A DNA stretch of 36,669 bases from Lutibacter sp. (GCA_030683995.1 JAUXPH010000019.1:1-36669), one strand, 5' to 3'; positions 25,479-34,795 are shown, counted from the first letter of the stretch. Notes: generated by a model from the letters alone, not told the origin. Program-made: numbers and translations.

Positions 25479-26186
25479 TTAAAAATTAGGGCTTAAACTG
25501 TATTTTTTATAGAAGTTGTTTATCACTTCCAAAACTTCATCTTCCGTGTCAACAATTGAAATTAAATTAAGATCTTCCAAACTGATGGCTCCTTCATTCA
25601 CCAAAGTATTTTTGATCCAATCCATCAAACCCGACCAGTATTTTGTACCAACCAATACAATGGGAAATTTTCCGATTTTTTTTGTTTGAATCAAAGTGAT
25701 TGCCTCAAAAAGTTCATCCATAGTTCCAAAACCTCCCGGCATCACCACAAATCCCTGGGAATATTTAATGAACATCACTTTACGAACAAAAAAGTAATCG
25801 AAATCCAAACTTTTATCGGAGTCGATATACGGATTGTCATGTTGCTCAAAAGGTAATTCAATATTTAAGCCAACCGAAGTTCCTTTACCGCGTCGTGCGC
25901 CTCTATTTCCTGCTTCCATAATTCCTGGGCCGCCACCAGTCACAATACCGTATCCATGGGTAGTTAAATTATACGCAATATTTTCGGCCAGTTTATAATA
26001 TTCATGGTCTTCTTTTGTGCGAGCAGAACCAAAAATAGTTACGCAAGGCCCAATTTTACTGAGTCGCTCAAAACCCTCAACAAACTCTGCCATAATTTTA
26101 AAAATGGCCCAAGAATCGTTGGTTTTAATTTCATTCCACGTTTTTTGCTTGAATTTTTCTCTTATTTGTCTGTCTTCATTTGTCAT
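25479..26186 (-). CDS. LOG-family (TIGR00730) Rossmann-fold protein
   Basis: A 235-residue protein with the LOG/YgdH signature: VTGGGPGIMEAGNRGARRG and MPGGFGTMDELFEAI (the PGGxGTxxE active-site motif). FGSARTKEDHEYY lies upstream. The family includes cytokinin-activating phosphoribohydrolases and nucleotide 5'-monophosphate nucleosidases; it was formerly misnamed lysine decarboxylase. Hydrolysis of a nucleoside monophosphate is the likely activity. It lies between uvrA (62 bases upstream) and the M1-like gene, all on the minus strand. Confidence 0.9.
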   Translation of the reverse strand: MTNEDRQIREKFKQKTWNEIKTNDSWAIFKIMAEFVEGFERLSKIGPCVTIFGSARTKEDHEYYKLAENIAYNLTTHGYGIVTGGGPGIMEAGNRGARRGKGTSVGLNIELPFEQHDNPYIDSDKSLDFDYFFVRKVMFIKYSQGFVVMPGGFGTMDELFEAITLIQTKKIGKFPIVLVGTKYWSGLMDWIKNTLVNEGAISLEDLNLISIVDTEDEVLEVINNFYKKYSLSPNF

Positions 26187-26248
26187 AATTACGCTGTAAT
26201 TTCTTTATTATTTGATAAAATTCTGAATTTTCTATGAAAACCTGCGGG

Positions 26249-29074
26249 CTAATTTAATTCTTTTTTTAAGAATTTGGCCGTATAGCTTTTTTTATGTTGG
26301 CTAACTTCTTCCGGCGTTCCAAAACAAATTAGCTGTCCGCCCTTTTTTCCGCCTTCCATGCCAATGTCAATCACGTGGTCGGCAAGTTTTACAACATCTA
26401 AATTATGTTCTATAACGAGAATGGTATTACCTTTATTTACCAATTTATTTAAAACTTCCATAAGTACCCGAATGTCTTCAAAATGGAGGCCGGTTGTGGG
26501 TTCATCCAAAATATAAAAAGTGTTTCCGGTGTCTTTTTTAGACAATTCCGAAGCCAATTTGATGCGTTGCGCTTCACCTCCGGATAAAGTGGTGGATTGC
26601 TGTCCCAGTTTGATGTAGCTTAAACCTACATCTTGGATTGTTTTCAGTTTTCTGTGGATTTTGGGAATGAGTTCAAAAAATGAAGTCGCTTCCTCAATGG
26701 TCATATTCAACACATCGGAAATTGATTTTCCTTTATATCTGATTTCCAGAGTTTCTCTGTTGAAGCGCTTTCCCTGACAGGTTTCACATTCCACATGCAC
26801 ATCGGGCAAAAAATTCATTTCTATCACACGAACGCCACCGCCTTCGCAAGTTTCGCAACGCCCGTCTTTTACGTTGAATGAAAATCGGCCCGGTTTGTAA
26901 CCTCTTATTGCAGCTTCGCTGGTTTTGGCAAATAAATCCCTGATTTCGCTAAAAACACCGGTATAAGTGGCCGGATTTGAGCGTGGCGTTCTACCGATTG
27001 GCGATTGGTCAATGGCAATTACCTTGTCAATGTACTCCAATCCTTCAATGGATTTGTAAGGCATCGGTTTTTTAACGCCGTTGTAAATATGTTCGTTTAA
27101 AATGGGGTATAAGGTTTCGTTGATTAAAGTTGATTTTCCGCTGCCTGAAACGCCGGTCACGCAAATTAATTTACCCAAAGGAAACACTACAGTAATATTT
27201 TTTAAATTATTTCCGGTGGCGCCTTTTAACACTATTTTGTGTCCGTTTCCTACCCTGCGTTTTTTAGGAACTTCAATGTTTTTGGTGCCGTTTAAATAAT
27301 CAGCCGTTAATGTATGGTGTTGTTTTAGATCTTCATAAGTTCCTTCGCTCACAATTTCACCACCGTGAATACCAGCGCCCGGACCAATATCCAGCACAAA
27401 ATCGGCGTGCCGGATCATTTCTTTGTCGTGTTCAACTACAATTACCGAGTTCCCGATGTCGCGTAAATTCAATAGTGAATTAATTAATTTTTGGTTGTCG
27501 CGTTGGTGCAATCCAATGCTCGGTTCGTCTAAAATATAAAGAACGCCTACCAGTTGAGAACCAATTTGGGTTGCCAAACGTATGCGCTGCGCTTCGCCGC
27601 CCGACAATGATTTTGAGCTTCGGTCGAGCGCTAAGTAGTCCAAACCAACATCCAATAAAAACTGAATTCGGGTTCTTATTTCTTTTAGTATTTCTGAAGC
27701 AATTTTTACTTGTTTTTCGGTTAGTTTTTCTTCAATTTTGGCAAACCAATTTGCAAGTTCGTTAATGTCGAGCTGCGCCAAATCCGAAATATTTTTATCG
27801 TTGACCTTAAAATACAGGGCTTCTTTTTTTAGCCTTTTTCCATCGCAGGTTTCGCAATTGATCTCGTCCATAAATTCTTTGGCCCAGCGTTTTATGGAGG
27901 TTGAATCGCTTGTGCTGTGTTGATTTTCAATAAAATGAATGATTCCTTCAAAATCAATTTCATAAGTTCGGGTAATTCCTGCTGTTTTTGAAACAATGTC
28001 AAATTTTTCGCTTCCGCCATTTAAAATAATTTCTAAAGCTTCGTTCGGTATTATTGAAATTGGATCGCTTAATTGAAAATGATAACGGTCGGCAATCAAC
28101 TGAAGCTGTTTAAAAATCCAGCTGTTTTTTTGTTCGCCAATGGGTTTTATTCCGCCGTTTTTGATGGAGATTTTTGGGTCAGGAATTATTTTTTTGATGT
28201 TGACTTTATCAAGTTTTCCCAATCCGTTGCAAGTTTCACAAGCGCCTTTCGGGGAATTGAAAGAGAACGAATTTGGCTCTGGACTTGGGTAGGATATCCC
28301 AGTGGTTGGGCACATTAAATCACTGCTAAAATAACGCGGATTGTTGGTTTCATGTTCCAAAATCATCACCACATTGTCACCCGAATACAAGGCTGTTGCG
28401 ATGCTTTCATCCACTCTTTTTTCGGAAGCTTCGTTGACCGTTAAACGATCAATCACAATTTCAATATCGTGGGTTTTGTATCGGTCAAGGCGCAAACCTT
28501 TGGTAATTTCCATGAGTTCGCCATCAACCCTGACACGCACAAAACCTTGTTTTGAAATTTGTTCAAAAAGTTCCCGGTAATGTCCTTTTCTCGATTTTAC
28601 GATGGGCGCCAGAATCACTATTTTTTTGTCTTCAAATTCTTTTAAAATAAGTTCTTTTATCTGCACATCGGCATAACTCACCATTTTTTCGTTGGTGTTG
28701 TAAGAATAAGCATCGGCGGCTCTCGCATATAATAATCGCAAAAAATCGTAAATTTCTGTAATGGTTCCAACGGTTGAACGCGGACTTTTATTGGTTGTTT
28801 TTTGTTCAATGGAGATTACCGGGGAAAGTCCGTCAATTTTATCAACATCGGGACGTTCCAAACCACCTAAAAACTGTCTTGCATACGCCGAAAAAGTTTC
28901 AATATACCGGCGCTGGCCTTCCGCATAAATGGTGTCAAAAGCCAATGACGATTTTCCGCTGCCGCTTAAACCGGTGATGACCACCAATTTTTCTCTGGGA
29001 ATGCGAACGTCAATATTTTTTAAATTATGGACTCGTGCGCCCAAAACTTCTATATATTCTGTGTGTTTTGTCAT
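26249..29074 (-). CDS. uvrA: Excinuclease ABC subunit A
   Basis: A 941-residue DNA damage-recognition ATPase of nucleotide excision repair, with two ABC modules. Walker A motifs are GLSGSGKSSLAFDTIYAEG near the N-terminus and GVSGSGKSTLINETLYP near residue 640. Signatures LSGGEAQRIRLATQIGSQL and LSGGEAQRIKLASELSKK, and Walker B stretches with ILDEP, are present. The second zinc module is complete (CETCEGGG with CETCQGKRF). The first has only three of the usual four cysteines, reading MCPTTG where E. coli has CPICG. The ATG at 29074 was chosen over an in-frame TTG seven codons upstream. Confidence 0.97.
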   Translation of the reverse strand: MTKHTEYIEVLGARVHNLKNIDVRIPREKLVVITGLSGSGKSSLAFDTIYAEGQRRYIETFSAYARQFLGGLERPDVDKIDGLSPVISIEQKTTNKSPRSTVGTITEIYDFLRLLYARAADAYSYNTNEKMVSYADVQIKELILKEFEDKKIVILAPIVKSRKGHYRELFEQISKQGFVRVRVDGELMEITKGLRLDRYKTHDIEIVIDRLTVNEASEKRVDESIATALYSGDNVVMILEHETNNPRYFSSDLMCPTTGISYPSPEPNSFSFNSPKGACETCNGLGKLDKVNIKKIIPDPKISIKNGGIKPIGEQKNSWIFKQLQLIADRYHFQLSDPISIIPNEALEIILNGGSEKFDIVSKTAGITRTYEIDFEGIIHFIENQHSTSDSTSIKRWAKEFMDEINCETCDGKRLKKEALYFKVNDKNISDLAQLDINELANWFAKIEEKLTEKQVKIASEILKEIRTRIQFLLDVGLDYLALDRSSKSLSGGEAQRIRLATQIGSQLVGVLYILDEPSIGLHQRDNQKLINSLLNLRDIGNSVIVVEHDKEMIRHADFVLDIGPGAGIHGGEIVSEGTYEDLKQHHTLTADYLNGTKNIEVPKKRRVGNGHKIVLKGATGNNLKNITVVFPLGKLICVTGVSGSGKSTLINETLYPILNEHIYNGVKKPMPYKSIEGLEYIDKVIAIDQSPIGRTPRSNPATYTGVFSEIRDLFAKTSEAAIRGYKPGRFSFNVKDGRCETCEGGGVRVIEMNFLPDVHVECETCQGKRFNRETLEIRYKGKSISDVLNMTIEEATSFFELIPKIHRKLKTIQDVGLSYIKLGQQSTTLSGGEAQRIKLASELSKKDTGNTFYILDEPTTGLHFEDIRVLMEVLNKLVNKGNTILVIEHNLDVVKLADHVIDIGMEGGKKGGQLICFGTPEEVSQHKKSYTAKFLKKELN

Positions 29075-29092
29075 TGAATTTTTGGAAAGTTG

Positions 29093-29100
29093 CAAAGTTA
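29093..29100 (-). promoter_or_regulatory. -7 promoter element for uvrA
   Basis: TAACTTTG on the minus strand matches TAnnTTTG, giving a leader of about 12 bases before the uvrA ATG. No -33 TTTG at the right spacing was seen. Confidence 0.4.
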
Positions 29101-29178
29101 AAAAAATGTAGCTACAATTTTGGCATACAGGTACATCTTTATTTTGAAAATTAGTATATTGCGTTAAATTTATAGGCT

Positions 29179-29406
29179 ATGCGTTGGATAGATTCTTTGC
29201 GTCATTTTTTTGAAAAACATGGATTTGCGGTTTCTTCCAGGTTTGCAGATAAATTGGGGATGGATGTTTCCAATGTGCGTATATTTTTTATTTATATTTC
29301 CTTCATCACTTTGGGCTTTTCCTTTGGAATATATTTAACGCTTGCTTTTTTATTGCGCCTGAAAGATATGGTTTATACTAAAAGAAAATCTGTTTTTGAC
29401 TTATAA
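29179..29406 (+). CDS. PspC-domain membrane protein
   Basis: A 75-residue protein matching the PspC domain. An amphipathic N-terminus (MRWIDSLRHFFEKHGFAVSSRFADKLGMDVSNVRIFFI) leads into a hydrophobic segment, YISFITLGFSFGIYLTLAFLL, and a basic tail. PspC proteins sit in the inner membrane and in proteobacteria take part in the phage-shock response; stand-alone copies in Bacteroidota are of unclear role. It diverges from uvrA and is followed five bases later by a potassium channel gene, so the two are very likely co-transcribed. Confidence 0.85.
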   Translation: MRWIDSLRHFFEKHGFAVSSRFADKLGMDVSNVRIFFIYISFITLGFSFGIYLTLAFLLRLKDMVYTKRKSVFDL

Positions 29407-29411
29407 GAAAT

Positions 29412-30407
29412 ATGATATTTAAAACAAAATTATATGTGTCAATCATATTTTTTATTTCTGTTGTTTCAATAGGCGTAATTGGTTATATGATTCTTTCCGA
29501 AATTAATTTTTTGGATGCGTTGTATATGACCATTATTACAATGACAACAGTTGGGTTTGGTGAAATACATCCTTTAAATGAGCAGGAAAAGATTTTTACT
29601 ATTCTTTTGATATTAATAAGTATCGTTGTTTACGCATATTCTGTGACTGCTTTATCTGAATATTTGGTAAATGGGAAACTTCTTCAACTTTTAAAATTAA
29701 GAAAGGTGCAACAAAAAATTCAAAATTTAAAAAACCACACCATTGTTTGTGGTTATGGGCGTAATGGCAAACAAGCCGTTATAAAATTAAAGAACTTTAA
29801 TATGCCTTGCGTTGTAATTGAAAAAGACAAAGCCTTAATTGAACAGCTTGAGCGGGACAATATTTTGTTTATTGAAGGTGATGCTACCCAAGATGAATCC
29901 ATACAAAAAGCTGCCGTACACAATGCCAAAAGTTTAATTACGGCTTTGGCTTCTGATGCCGACAATTTGTTTGTGGTACTTTCAGCAAGGCAGTTGAATA
30001 AAGATATGATTATTATTAGCAGGGCGTCAAATGAATCGTCTATTAATAAACTAAAAATTGCCGGGGCAAACAATATCATCATGCCCGATAAAATCGGCGG
30101 AATGCATATGGCATCATTGGTTGTTACGCCAGATTTGGTTGAATTTGTGGAAAGGTTAACAATACTTGATGAAGGTTCCACAAATTTGGAAGAAATCCCT
30201 GTAAATGGTTTGCACACTGAATTTTTAAATAAAACAATCAGGGATTTGGATTTAAGAAGAAAAACTGGCTGTTCTGTAATAGGTTTTAAAACCCCTGCCA
30301 ATGAATATATTGTAAATCCGGAATCAGATACAAAATTAACAAAGGATTCTAATCTGATTGTATTGGGAAGACCCAATCAAATTAAAAAATTACGAGAAAT
30401 CTTATGA
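29412..30407 (+). CDS. Potassium channel with TrkA-N (RCK) domain
   Basis: A 331-residue protein with two membrane helices (about residues 7-28 and 60-82) flanking a pore loop whose selectivity filter is TVGFG (46-50, in TMTTVGFGE). An RCK-N domain follows, with the nucleotide-binding motif IVCGYGRNGKQA near residue 110, and an RCK-C domain ends the protein (SVIGFKTPANEYIVNPESD...LIVLGRP). This is the MthK-like layout of a ligand-gated K+ channel. The protein may tune membrane potential or turgor. It is five bases behind a PspC gene. Confidence 0.92.
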   Translation: MIFKTKLYVSIIFFISVVSIGVIGYMILSEINFLDALYMTIITMTTVGFGEIHPLNEQEKIFTILLILISIVVYAYSVTALSEYLVNGKLLQLLKLRKVQQKIQNLKNHTIVCGYGRNGKQAVIKLKNFNMPCVVIEKDKALIEQLERDNILFIEGDATQDESIQKAAVHNAKSLITALASDADNLFVVLSARQLNKDMIIISRASNESSINKLKIAGANNIIMPDKIGGMHMASLVVTPDLVEFVERLTILDEGSTNLEEIPVNGLHTEFLNKTIRDLDLRRKTGCSVIGFKTPANEYIVNPESDTKLTKDSNLIVLGRPNQIKKLREIL

Positions 30408-30535
30408 CGCTTATTTACAAGAACTTAATAAAAAAAAATCAAGTTTAAGACAAAAAATTTGTGGCAAGCTAATTTTTTTAGCATCTTGGTGGCTTTTTAG
30501 CACGTTATTATAATCAACGAACCAACTGACAAACT

Positions 30536-32608
30536 ATGAATTCAAAATTATTAATACCGATACTTCTGCTATTTACTTCGGCAGCATTTTCTCAAAATCT
30601 TACTGTAAATGAAAATATTGTAAATCCATCCAGTTTAATTAATGATGGAATTCTTGAAGTGAAAGTGTTTGGCGGCACACCTCCATATACTTATAAATGG
30701 AGCAAGCAAAGCACTTCGCTAACTTCCAATAAAGCATTCGGCTTAGTAGAAGGCGTTCCTTATAGTGTTGTAATTACAGATTCTATAGGAAATACGGTTA
30801 CCAAAAAATATAAAGTTCCCATGCAAAATATTTCCGAGCGATTTAACGGAACTTTTACGCCGGTGGTAGACGCCATTGCCATGGTTTTGTTTTGGGATCC
30901 TTTTTCTGCAGTGGGAATTTATGATCCCAATGTATATGTTGAAAAAATGAATATTCCGATTCCTGGATGGAGTCCAGGTATTGAAGGAAAATTTTTGATC
31001 AAAAAATGGCTGTTCAAAGATGGTGCAAAAGTTAAGGAAGGAGATACCATAGCCATTATTTCTAGAGGCGAATCCGAAATTGTAGGAAGGGCTTATGTTG
31101 ATGGAACTTTAAAATATTTGTCAAAAGAAGATGGTTCCATATACAACTCTGAAAAAAAGGGAGATGTTATTGAGGAAGGTGCACATAATTATGCCGCTAT
31201 TTACTATGATGAAAAAATTGCATTGCTTCATCCAAATGGAGATTTGCAAAAAAAGAATATTCCGTTTATTGTGATATGGCTGTCTATTGGGGCACTGTTT
31301 TTCACAATTAGAATGGGCTTTGTAAATATAAAAGGTTTTAAACACGCAATTGATTTGGCTCGGGGAAAATATGACGATCCTAATGCTCCCGGACAGGTTA
31401 CTCATTTTCAGGCACTTGCAACAGCGGTTTCTGGAACTGTTGGTTTGGGGAATATTGCCGGAGTTGCCGTTGCAATTTCTTTAGGTGGCGCAGGTGCAAC
31501 TTTTTGGATAATTCTTGCCGGATTGTTGGGAATGTCTTCCAAATTTGTGGAGTGTACTTTGGGGGTAAAATACCGAGATATAGCGGCTGACGGAAGGGTT
31601 TTTGGAGGTCCGATGAATTATTTGCGCAACGGATTGGAAAAACAAAATAAAAAAACCTTAGGAAAAGTTTTGGCGGCCGTATTTGCCGTATTATGTGTAG
31701 GCGCTTCATTTGGTGGCGGAAATATGTTTCAGGCAAATCAGGCATTTGAAGCGGTTTCCGGACAAATTCCTGAACTGGCCGGCCACGGATTTTGGTTCGG
31801 TATCATTATTTCTATGCTTGTGGCTGCAGTAATTGTTGGTGGTATTAAAAGTATTGCCAAGGTTACCGAAAAAATTGTTCCCATTATGGCCTCCATTTAT
31901 GTGGTTGCCTGTTTGACGGTAATTTTTATCAATATAGAAAATATTGGACCTGCATTTACGGCAATATTTGATGGCGCATTTAGTCCATCAGCCTTAAAAG
32001 GCGGTGTTATTGGTGTGTTGATTATCGGTTTTCAAAGAGCAGCTTTTTCTAATGAAGCGGGCGTTGGATCGGCGGCCATTGCGCACAGTGTGGCAAAAAC
32101 CAACAATCCGCCTTCTGAAGGATTTGTTTCCCTGTTAGAACCTTTTATTGATACCGTTGTGGTTTGTACATTAACGGCTTTGGTGTTAATTTTTACCGGC
32201 AAACACGAAGTTGTTGGAATGGGTGGCGCGCAACTGACTTCTGATGCTTTTGGAACTGTTATTTCTTGGTTCCCTTATGTATTGACCGTCGCCATATTTT
32301 TATTTGCGTTTTCTACGATGATATCCTGGTCATATTACGGAATGCGTGCTTGGTCTTACTTGTTTGGAAAAAGTAAAAAAGCGGAAATGATTTATAAAAT
32401 GTTCTTTTTGATATTTGTTGTGGTAGGCGCTTCCGTTAGTTTGGGTGCGGTTTTAGACTTTTCGGATATGATGATTCTTGCTATGGCGTTTCCAAATATT
32501 ATTGGACTCTATATAATGTCGGGAGAAGTAAAAGTTGATTTAGATGATTACTGGCGTAAATTGAAATCCGGTCAGCTTTACAAGGCCCAAAGGTTGGCTA
32601 AAAAATAA
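30536..32608 (+). CDS. Amino-acid:cation symporter (AGCS) with SprB-like repeat and inserted lipoyl-like domain
   Basis: A 690-residue protein. Residues 1-19 are a signal peptide. Residues 21-95 look like one SprB-type repeat (GGTPPYTYKWS ... VEGVPYSVVITDSIGNTV). Residues about 104-122 (VVDAIAMVLFWDP) resemble the start of an AGCS transporter. Residues about 130-240 form a soluble biotinyl/lipoyl-like segment (GAKVKEGDTIAIIS). The AGCS core then resumes at IPFIVIWLSIGALFFTIRMGF, with TVGLGNIAGV (301-310) as the family signature, and runs to the end. AGCS proteins import alanine or glycine with sodium. The membrane core looks complete. The lipoyl-like part has no clear acceptor lysine motif. 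Confidence 0.88.
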   Translation: MNSKLLIPILLLFTSAAFSQNLTVNENIVNPSSLINDGILEVKVFGGTPPYTYKWSKQSTSLTSNKAFGLVEGVPYSVVITDSIGNTVTKKYKVPMQNISERFNGTFTPVVDAIAMVLFWDPFSAVGIYDPNVYVEKMNIPIPGWSPGIEGKFLIKKWLFKDGAKVKEGDTIAIISRGESEIVGRAYVDGTLKYLSKEDGSIYNSEKKGDVIEEGAHNYAAIYYDEKIALLHPNGDLQKKNIPFIVIWLSIGALFFTIRMGFVNIKGFKHAIDLARGKYDDPNAPGQVTHFQALATAVSGTVGLGNIAGVAVAISLGGAGATFWIILAGLLGMSSKFVECTLGVKYRDIAADGRVFGGPMNYLRNGLEKQNKKTLGKVLAAVFAVLCVGASFGGGNMFQANQAFEAVSGQIPELAGHGFWFGIIISMLVAAVIVGGIKSIAKVTEKIVPIMASIYVVACLTVIFINIENIGPAFTAIFDGAFSPSALKGGVIGVLIIGFQRAAFSNEAGVGSAAIAHSVAKTNNPPSEGFVSLLEPFIDTVVVCTLTALVLIFTGKHEVVGMGGAQLTSDAFGTVISWFPYVLTVAIFLFAFSTMISWSYYGMRAWSYLFGKSKKAEMIYKMFFLIFVVVGASVSLGAVLDFSDMMILAMAFPNIIGLYIMSGEVKVDLDDYWRKLKSGQLYKAQRLAKK

Positions 32609-32620
32609 TTTAAATACTAT

Positions 32621-33493
32621 ATGAATTTCATAAAATCCCATTTCAGGTACACTAAAAGTCAAAGAAATGGGATTTTCTTTTTATTGCTTTTTATCGTTTT
32701 TCTTCAGGGCATTTTCTTTTTTGTTGATTTTTCTTCGGATGAAAAACCTGCAGTTTCCCAAGCCGAAATTGTGGCTTTTCAACAGGAAATGGATTCGTTG
32801 AAAAATTTGGCGGCAGAAAAAAACATTCCTAAAATTTATCCTTTTAATCCAAATTTTATTACCGATTTTAAAGGACATCAACTTGGTATGAACACCAAAG
32901 AAATTGATCAATTATTGGCGTTTCGAGCGCAGGGAAAATTCATCAATTCAACCAAACAATTTCAAGAAATAACAGGAATAAACGACAGTTTGTTGGCTGC
33001 TATAAGTCCGTATTTTAAATTTCCCGATTGGATAACTTCAGGAAAAGCATACGGAACATCAACTTCAAAAACCGTTATTGAAAAATCAATCCAGAAAAAA
33101 GACATTAACGCAGCTTCCGCAGAGGATTTAAGAATTGTAAATGGCATTGGGGAAAAACTGGCGAAAAGAATTATTGATTATCGAATAAAATTGCAGGGAA
33201 TTTCCTTTAACGACCAAATTTTTGAAGTTTGGGCGTTGGATAAGGAAGTTGCCGAAAAAGTTTTACTGTATTTTGAAGTCACAAAACCGCCAACAATTCA
33301 AAAAATAAATGTGAATACCGCCACTTTTAAAGAAGTGTTGGCCATTGTTTATTTGGATTATGAACTCACCAAAAAAATCTTCAATTACAAAAATCAGGTT
33401 GCCGAAATACAATCCATAGAAGAGCTTAAAAAAATTGATGGTTTTCCGTTAGAAAGATTTAGCAGAATAGCGCTATATTTGGAAGCTAAATAA
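32621..33493 (+). CDS. Membrane-anchored helix-hairpin-helix (ComEA-like) protein
   Basis: A 290-residue protein with one N-terminal membrane helix (about residues 16-36: GIFFLLLFIVFLQGIFFFV) and three helix-hairpin-helix-like regions. These are near residue 123 (FQEITGINDSLLAAI), near 170 (DINAASAEDLRIVNGIGEKLAKRIIDYR) and near 230-285 (INVNTATFKEVLAIVY, then LKKIDGFPLERFSRI). The middle one is the classic GIGEKLAKRI hairpin. In ComEA such domains bind DNA during uptake. It begins 12 bases after the symporter gene. A DNA-binding role at the envelope is plausible but unproven. Confidence 0.82.
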   Translation: MNFIKSHFRYTKSQRNGIFFLLLFIVFLQGIFFFVDFSSDEKPAVSQAEIVAFQQEMDSLKNLAAEKNIPKIYPFNPNFITDFKGHQLGMNTKEIDQLLAFRAQGKFINSTKQFQEITGINDSLLAAISPYFKFPDWITSGKAYGTSTSKTVIEKSIQKKDINAASAEDLRIVNGIGEKLAKRIIDYRIKLQGISFNDQIFEVWALDKEVAEKVLLYFEVTKPPTIQKINVNTATFKEVLAIVYLDYELTKKIFNYKNQVAEIQSIEELKKIDGFPLERFSRIALYLEAK

Positions 33494-33522
33494 TTAAATA
33501 AAATTTTAAGCGAACAACTCCT

Positions 33523-34689
33523 ATGAACAGTATGTATTTTACAGAAGAACACCAAGCATTTAGAAAAAGTTTTCAGGATTTTTTACAAAAGGAAGTCGTT
33601 CCTCATATTGATAAATGGGAAAAAACGGGCACTATTGAAAGGTTTATCTGGAAGAAATTTGGTGAAATGGGTTATTTGGGCTTGAATACTTCTGAAGAAA
33701 ACGGCGGATTGGGATTGGATATATTTTACACTGTCATATTTTTGGAGGAGCTTCAAAAAGTGAATTCGGGAGGTTTTGCAGCAGCAATTTGGGCACACGT
33801 ATATTTGGCAATGACCCATTTAGAAAAGGAAGGAAGCGAGAGCCTAAAAAAGAAATATTTAACGGCAAGTGTTGAAGGCGAAAAAATTGGTTGTTTGTGT
33901 ATTACCGAACCCTTTGGAGGCTCTGATGTTGCAGCAATGCGAACTACCGCAGTTAAAAAAGGGGATACCTATATTATTAATGGATCAAAAACTTTTATTA
34001 CCAATGGCGTTTATTCAGATTATCTGATTGTGACCGCAAAAACAAATCCGGCTGCCAAAAACAAAGGCATCAGCATTTTTTTAATCGATAGAAATACACC
34101 GGGAATTTCAGCAACAAAATTGGATAAATTGGGCTGGAGAGCTTCTGACACTGCTGAAATTGCTTTTGATAACGTAGTTATTCCTGCAGGAAATTTGATG
34201 AGTGAAGAAGGAAAAGGATTTCAATATATTATGAATCATTTTGCTTTGGAACGTTTGGTGATGGGAATCAATGCCCACGCACGATCGGAATATGCTTTAG
34301 ACTACGCCATAAAATATATGGGTGAGCGACACGCTTTCGGAAAAACAATAGACCAGTTTCAGGCATTGCGCCATAAAATTGCCGATTTGGCCAGCGAAGT
34401 TGAAATGTGCAAAGAATTTAATTATTCCGTAGCAAAAAGATTGAATGAAGGCCAATATATTGTAAAAGAGGCGAGTATGTCTAAATTGGTTTCCACTAAA
34501 ATAGCCGATAAAGTGATTTATGAATGCCTTCAGTTTTTAGGCGGTTATGGTTATATGGAAGATTATCCAATGGCAAGGTTGTTAAGAGACAGTCGGTTAG
34601 GTCCAATTGGCGGCGGAACTTCGGAAATTTTACGCGAAATTATTGCGAAAATGATTATCGATAAAAAAGAATACAAAGCATCAAAATAA
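33523..34689 (+). CDS. Acyl-CoA dehydrogenase, isovaleryl/long-chain type
   Basis: A 388-residue flavoprotein oxidising acyl-CoA to the 2,3-enoyl-CoA with FAD. CLCITEPFGGSDVAAMRTTA and YIINGSKTFITNG are family signatures. The base position used by short- and medium-chain enzymes is Gly here (IGGGTSEI), while helix G has ALERLV with E243, which matches the catalytic glutamate of isovaleryl-CoA dehydrogenase. This favours a branched-chain or long-chain substrate (inference from the residue swap). It starts 29 bases after the helix-hairpin-helix gene. A second in-frame ATG three codons in is also possible. Confidence 0.93.
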   Translation: MNSMYFTEEHQAFRKSFQDFLQKEVVPHIDKWEKTGTIERFIWKKFGEMGYLGLNTSEENGGLGLDIFYTVIFLEELQKVNSGGFAAAIWAHVYLAMTHLEKEGSESLKKKYLTASVEGEKIGCLCITEPFGGSDVAAMRTTAVKKGDTYIINGSKTFITNGVYSDYLIVTAKTNPAAKNKGISIFLIDRNTPGISATKLDKLGWRASDTAEIAFDNVVIPAGNLMSEEGKGFQYIMNHFALERLVMGINAHARSEYALDYAIKYMGERHAFGKTIDQFQALRHKIADLASEVEMCKEFNYSVAKRLNEGQYIVKEASMSKLVSTKIADKVIYECLQFLGGYGYMEDYPMARLLRDSRLGPIGGGTSEILREIIAKMIIDKKEYKASK

Positions 34690-34741
34690 TGATTGGGGGT
34701 GAATTTTTCGAAAAATTTATAGCACATATTATATTTAGATG

Positions 34742-34749
34742 TATATTTG
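34742..34749 (+). promoter_or_regulatory. -7 promoter element for rpsU
   Basis: TATATTTG followed by CA matches TAnnTTTG exactly. Transcription would begin near 34756 and give a leader of about 40 bases containing the Shine-Dalgarno. Confidence 0.55.
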
Positions 34750-34778
34750 CAAACCAAAATTAAAAAAGGAACAGTTTG

Positions 34779-34787
34779 AAAGGAGGT
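34779..34787 (+). promoter_or_regulatory. Full-strength Shine-Dalgarno before rpsU
   Basis: AAAGGAGGT lies eight bases before the rpsU ATG and is fully complementary to the 16S rRNA 3' end. I see no comparable site before the other genes I checked in this window (for example dnaK and speA), in keeping with Bacteroidota ribosomes, which hide the anti-Shine-Dalgarno. In Flavobacteriia this site on rpsU is linked to autoregulation by bS21. Confidence 0.9.
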
Positions 34788-34795
34788 GCTAAACT

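Noticed and set aside
29075-29095. TTG start extending uvrA by seven residues
   Set aside because: It reaches into the -7 promoter box; the ATG at 29074 gives the usual UvrA N-terminus.
29753-30376. 207-codon open frame antisense to the potassium channel gene
   Set aside because: It mirrors a well-supported gene, has no recognisable motif, and no promoter was seen for it.
34702-34717. 16-base palindrome AATTTTTCGAAAAATT after the acyl-CoA dehydrogenase gene
   Set aside because: It is AT-rich with a weak stem and no T-run, so it is not supported as a terminator or operator.
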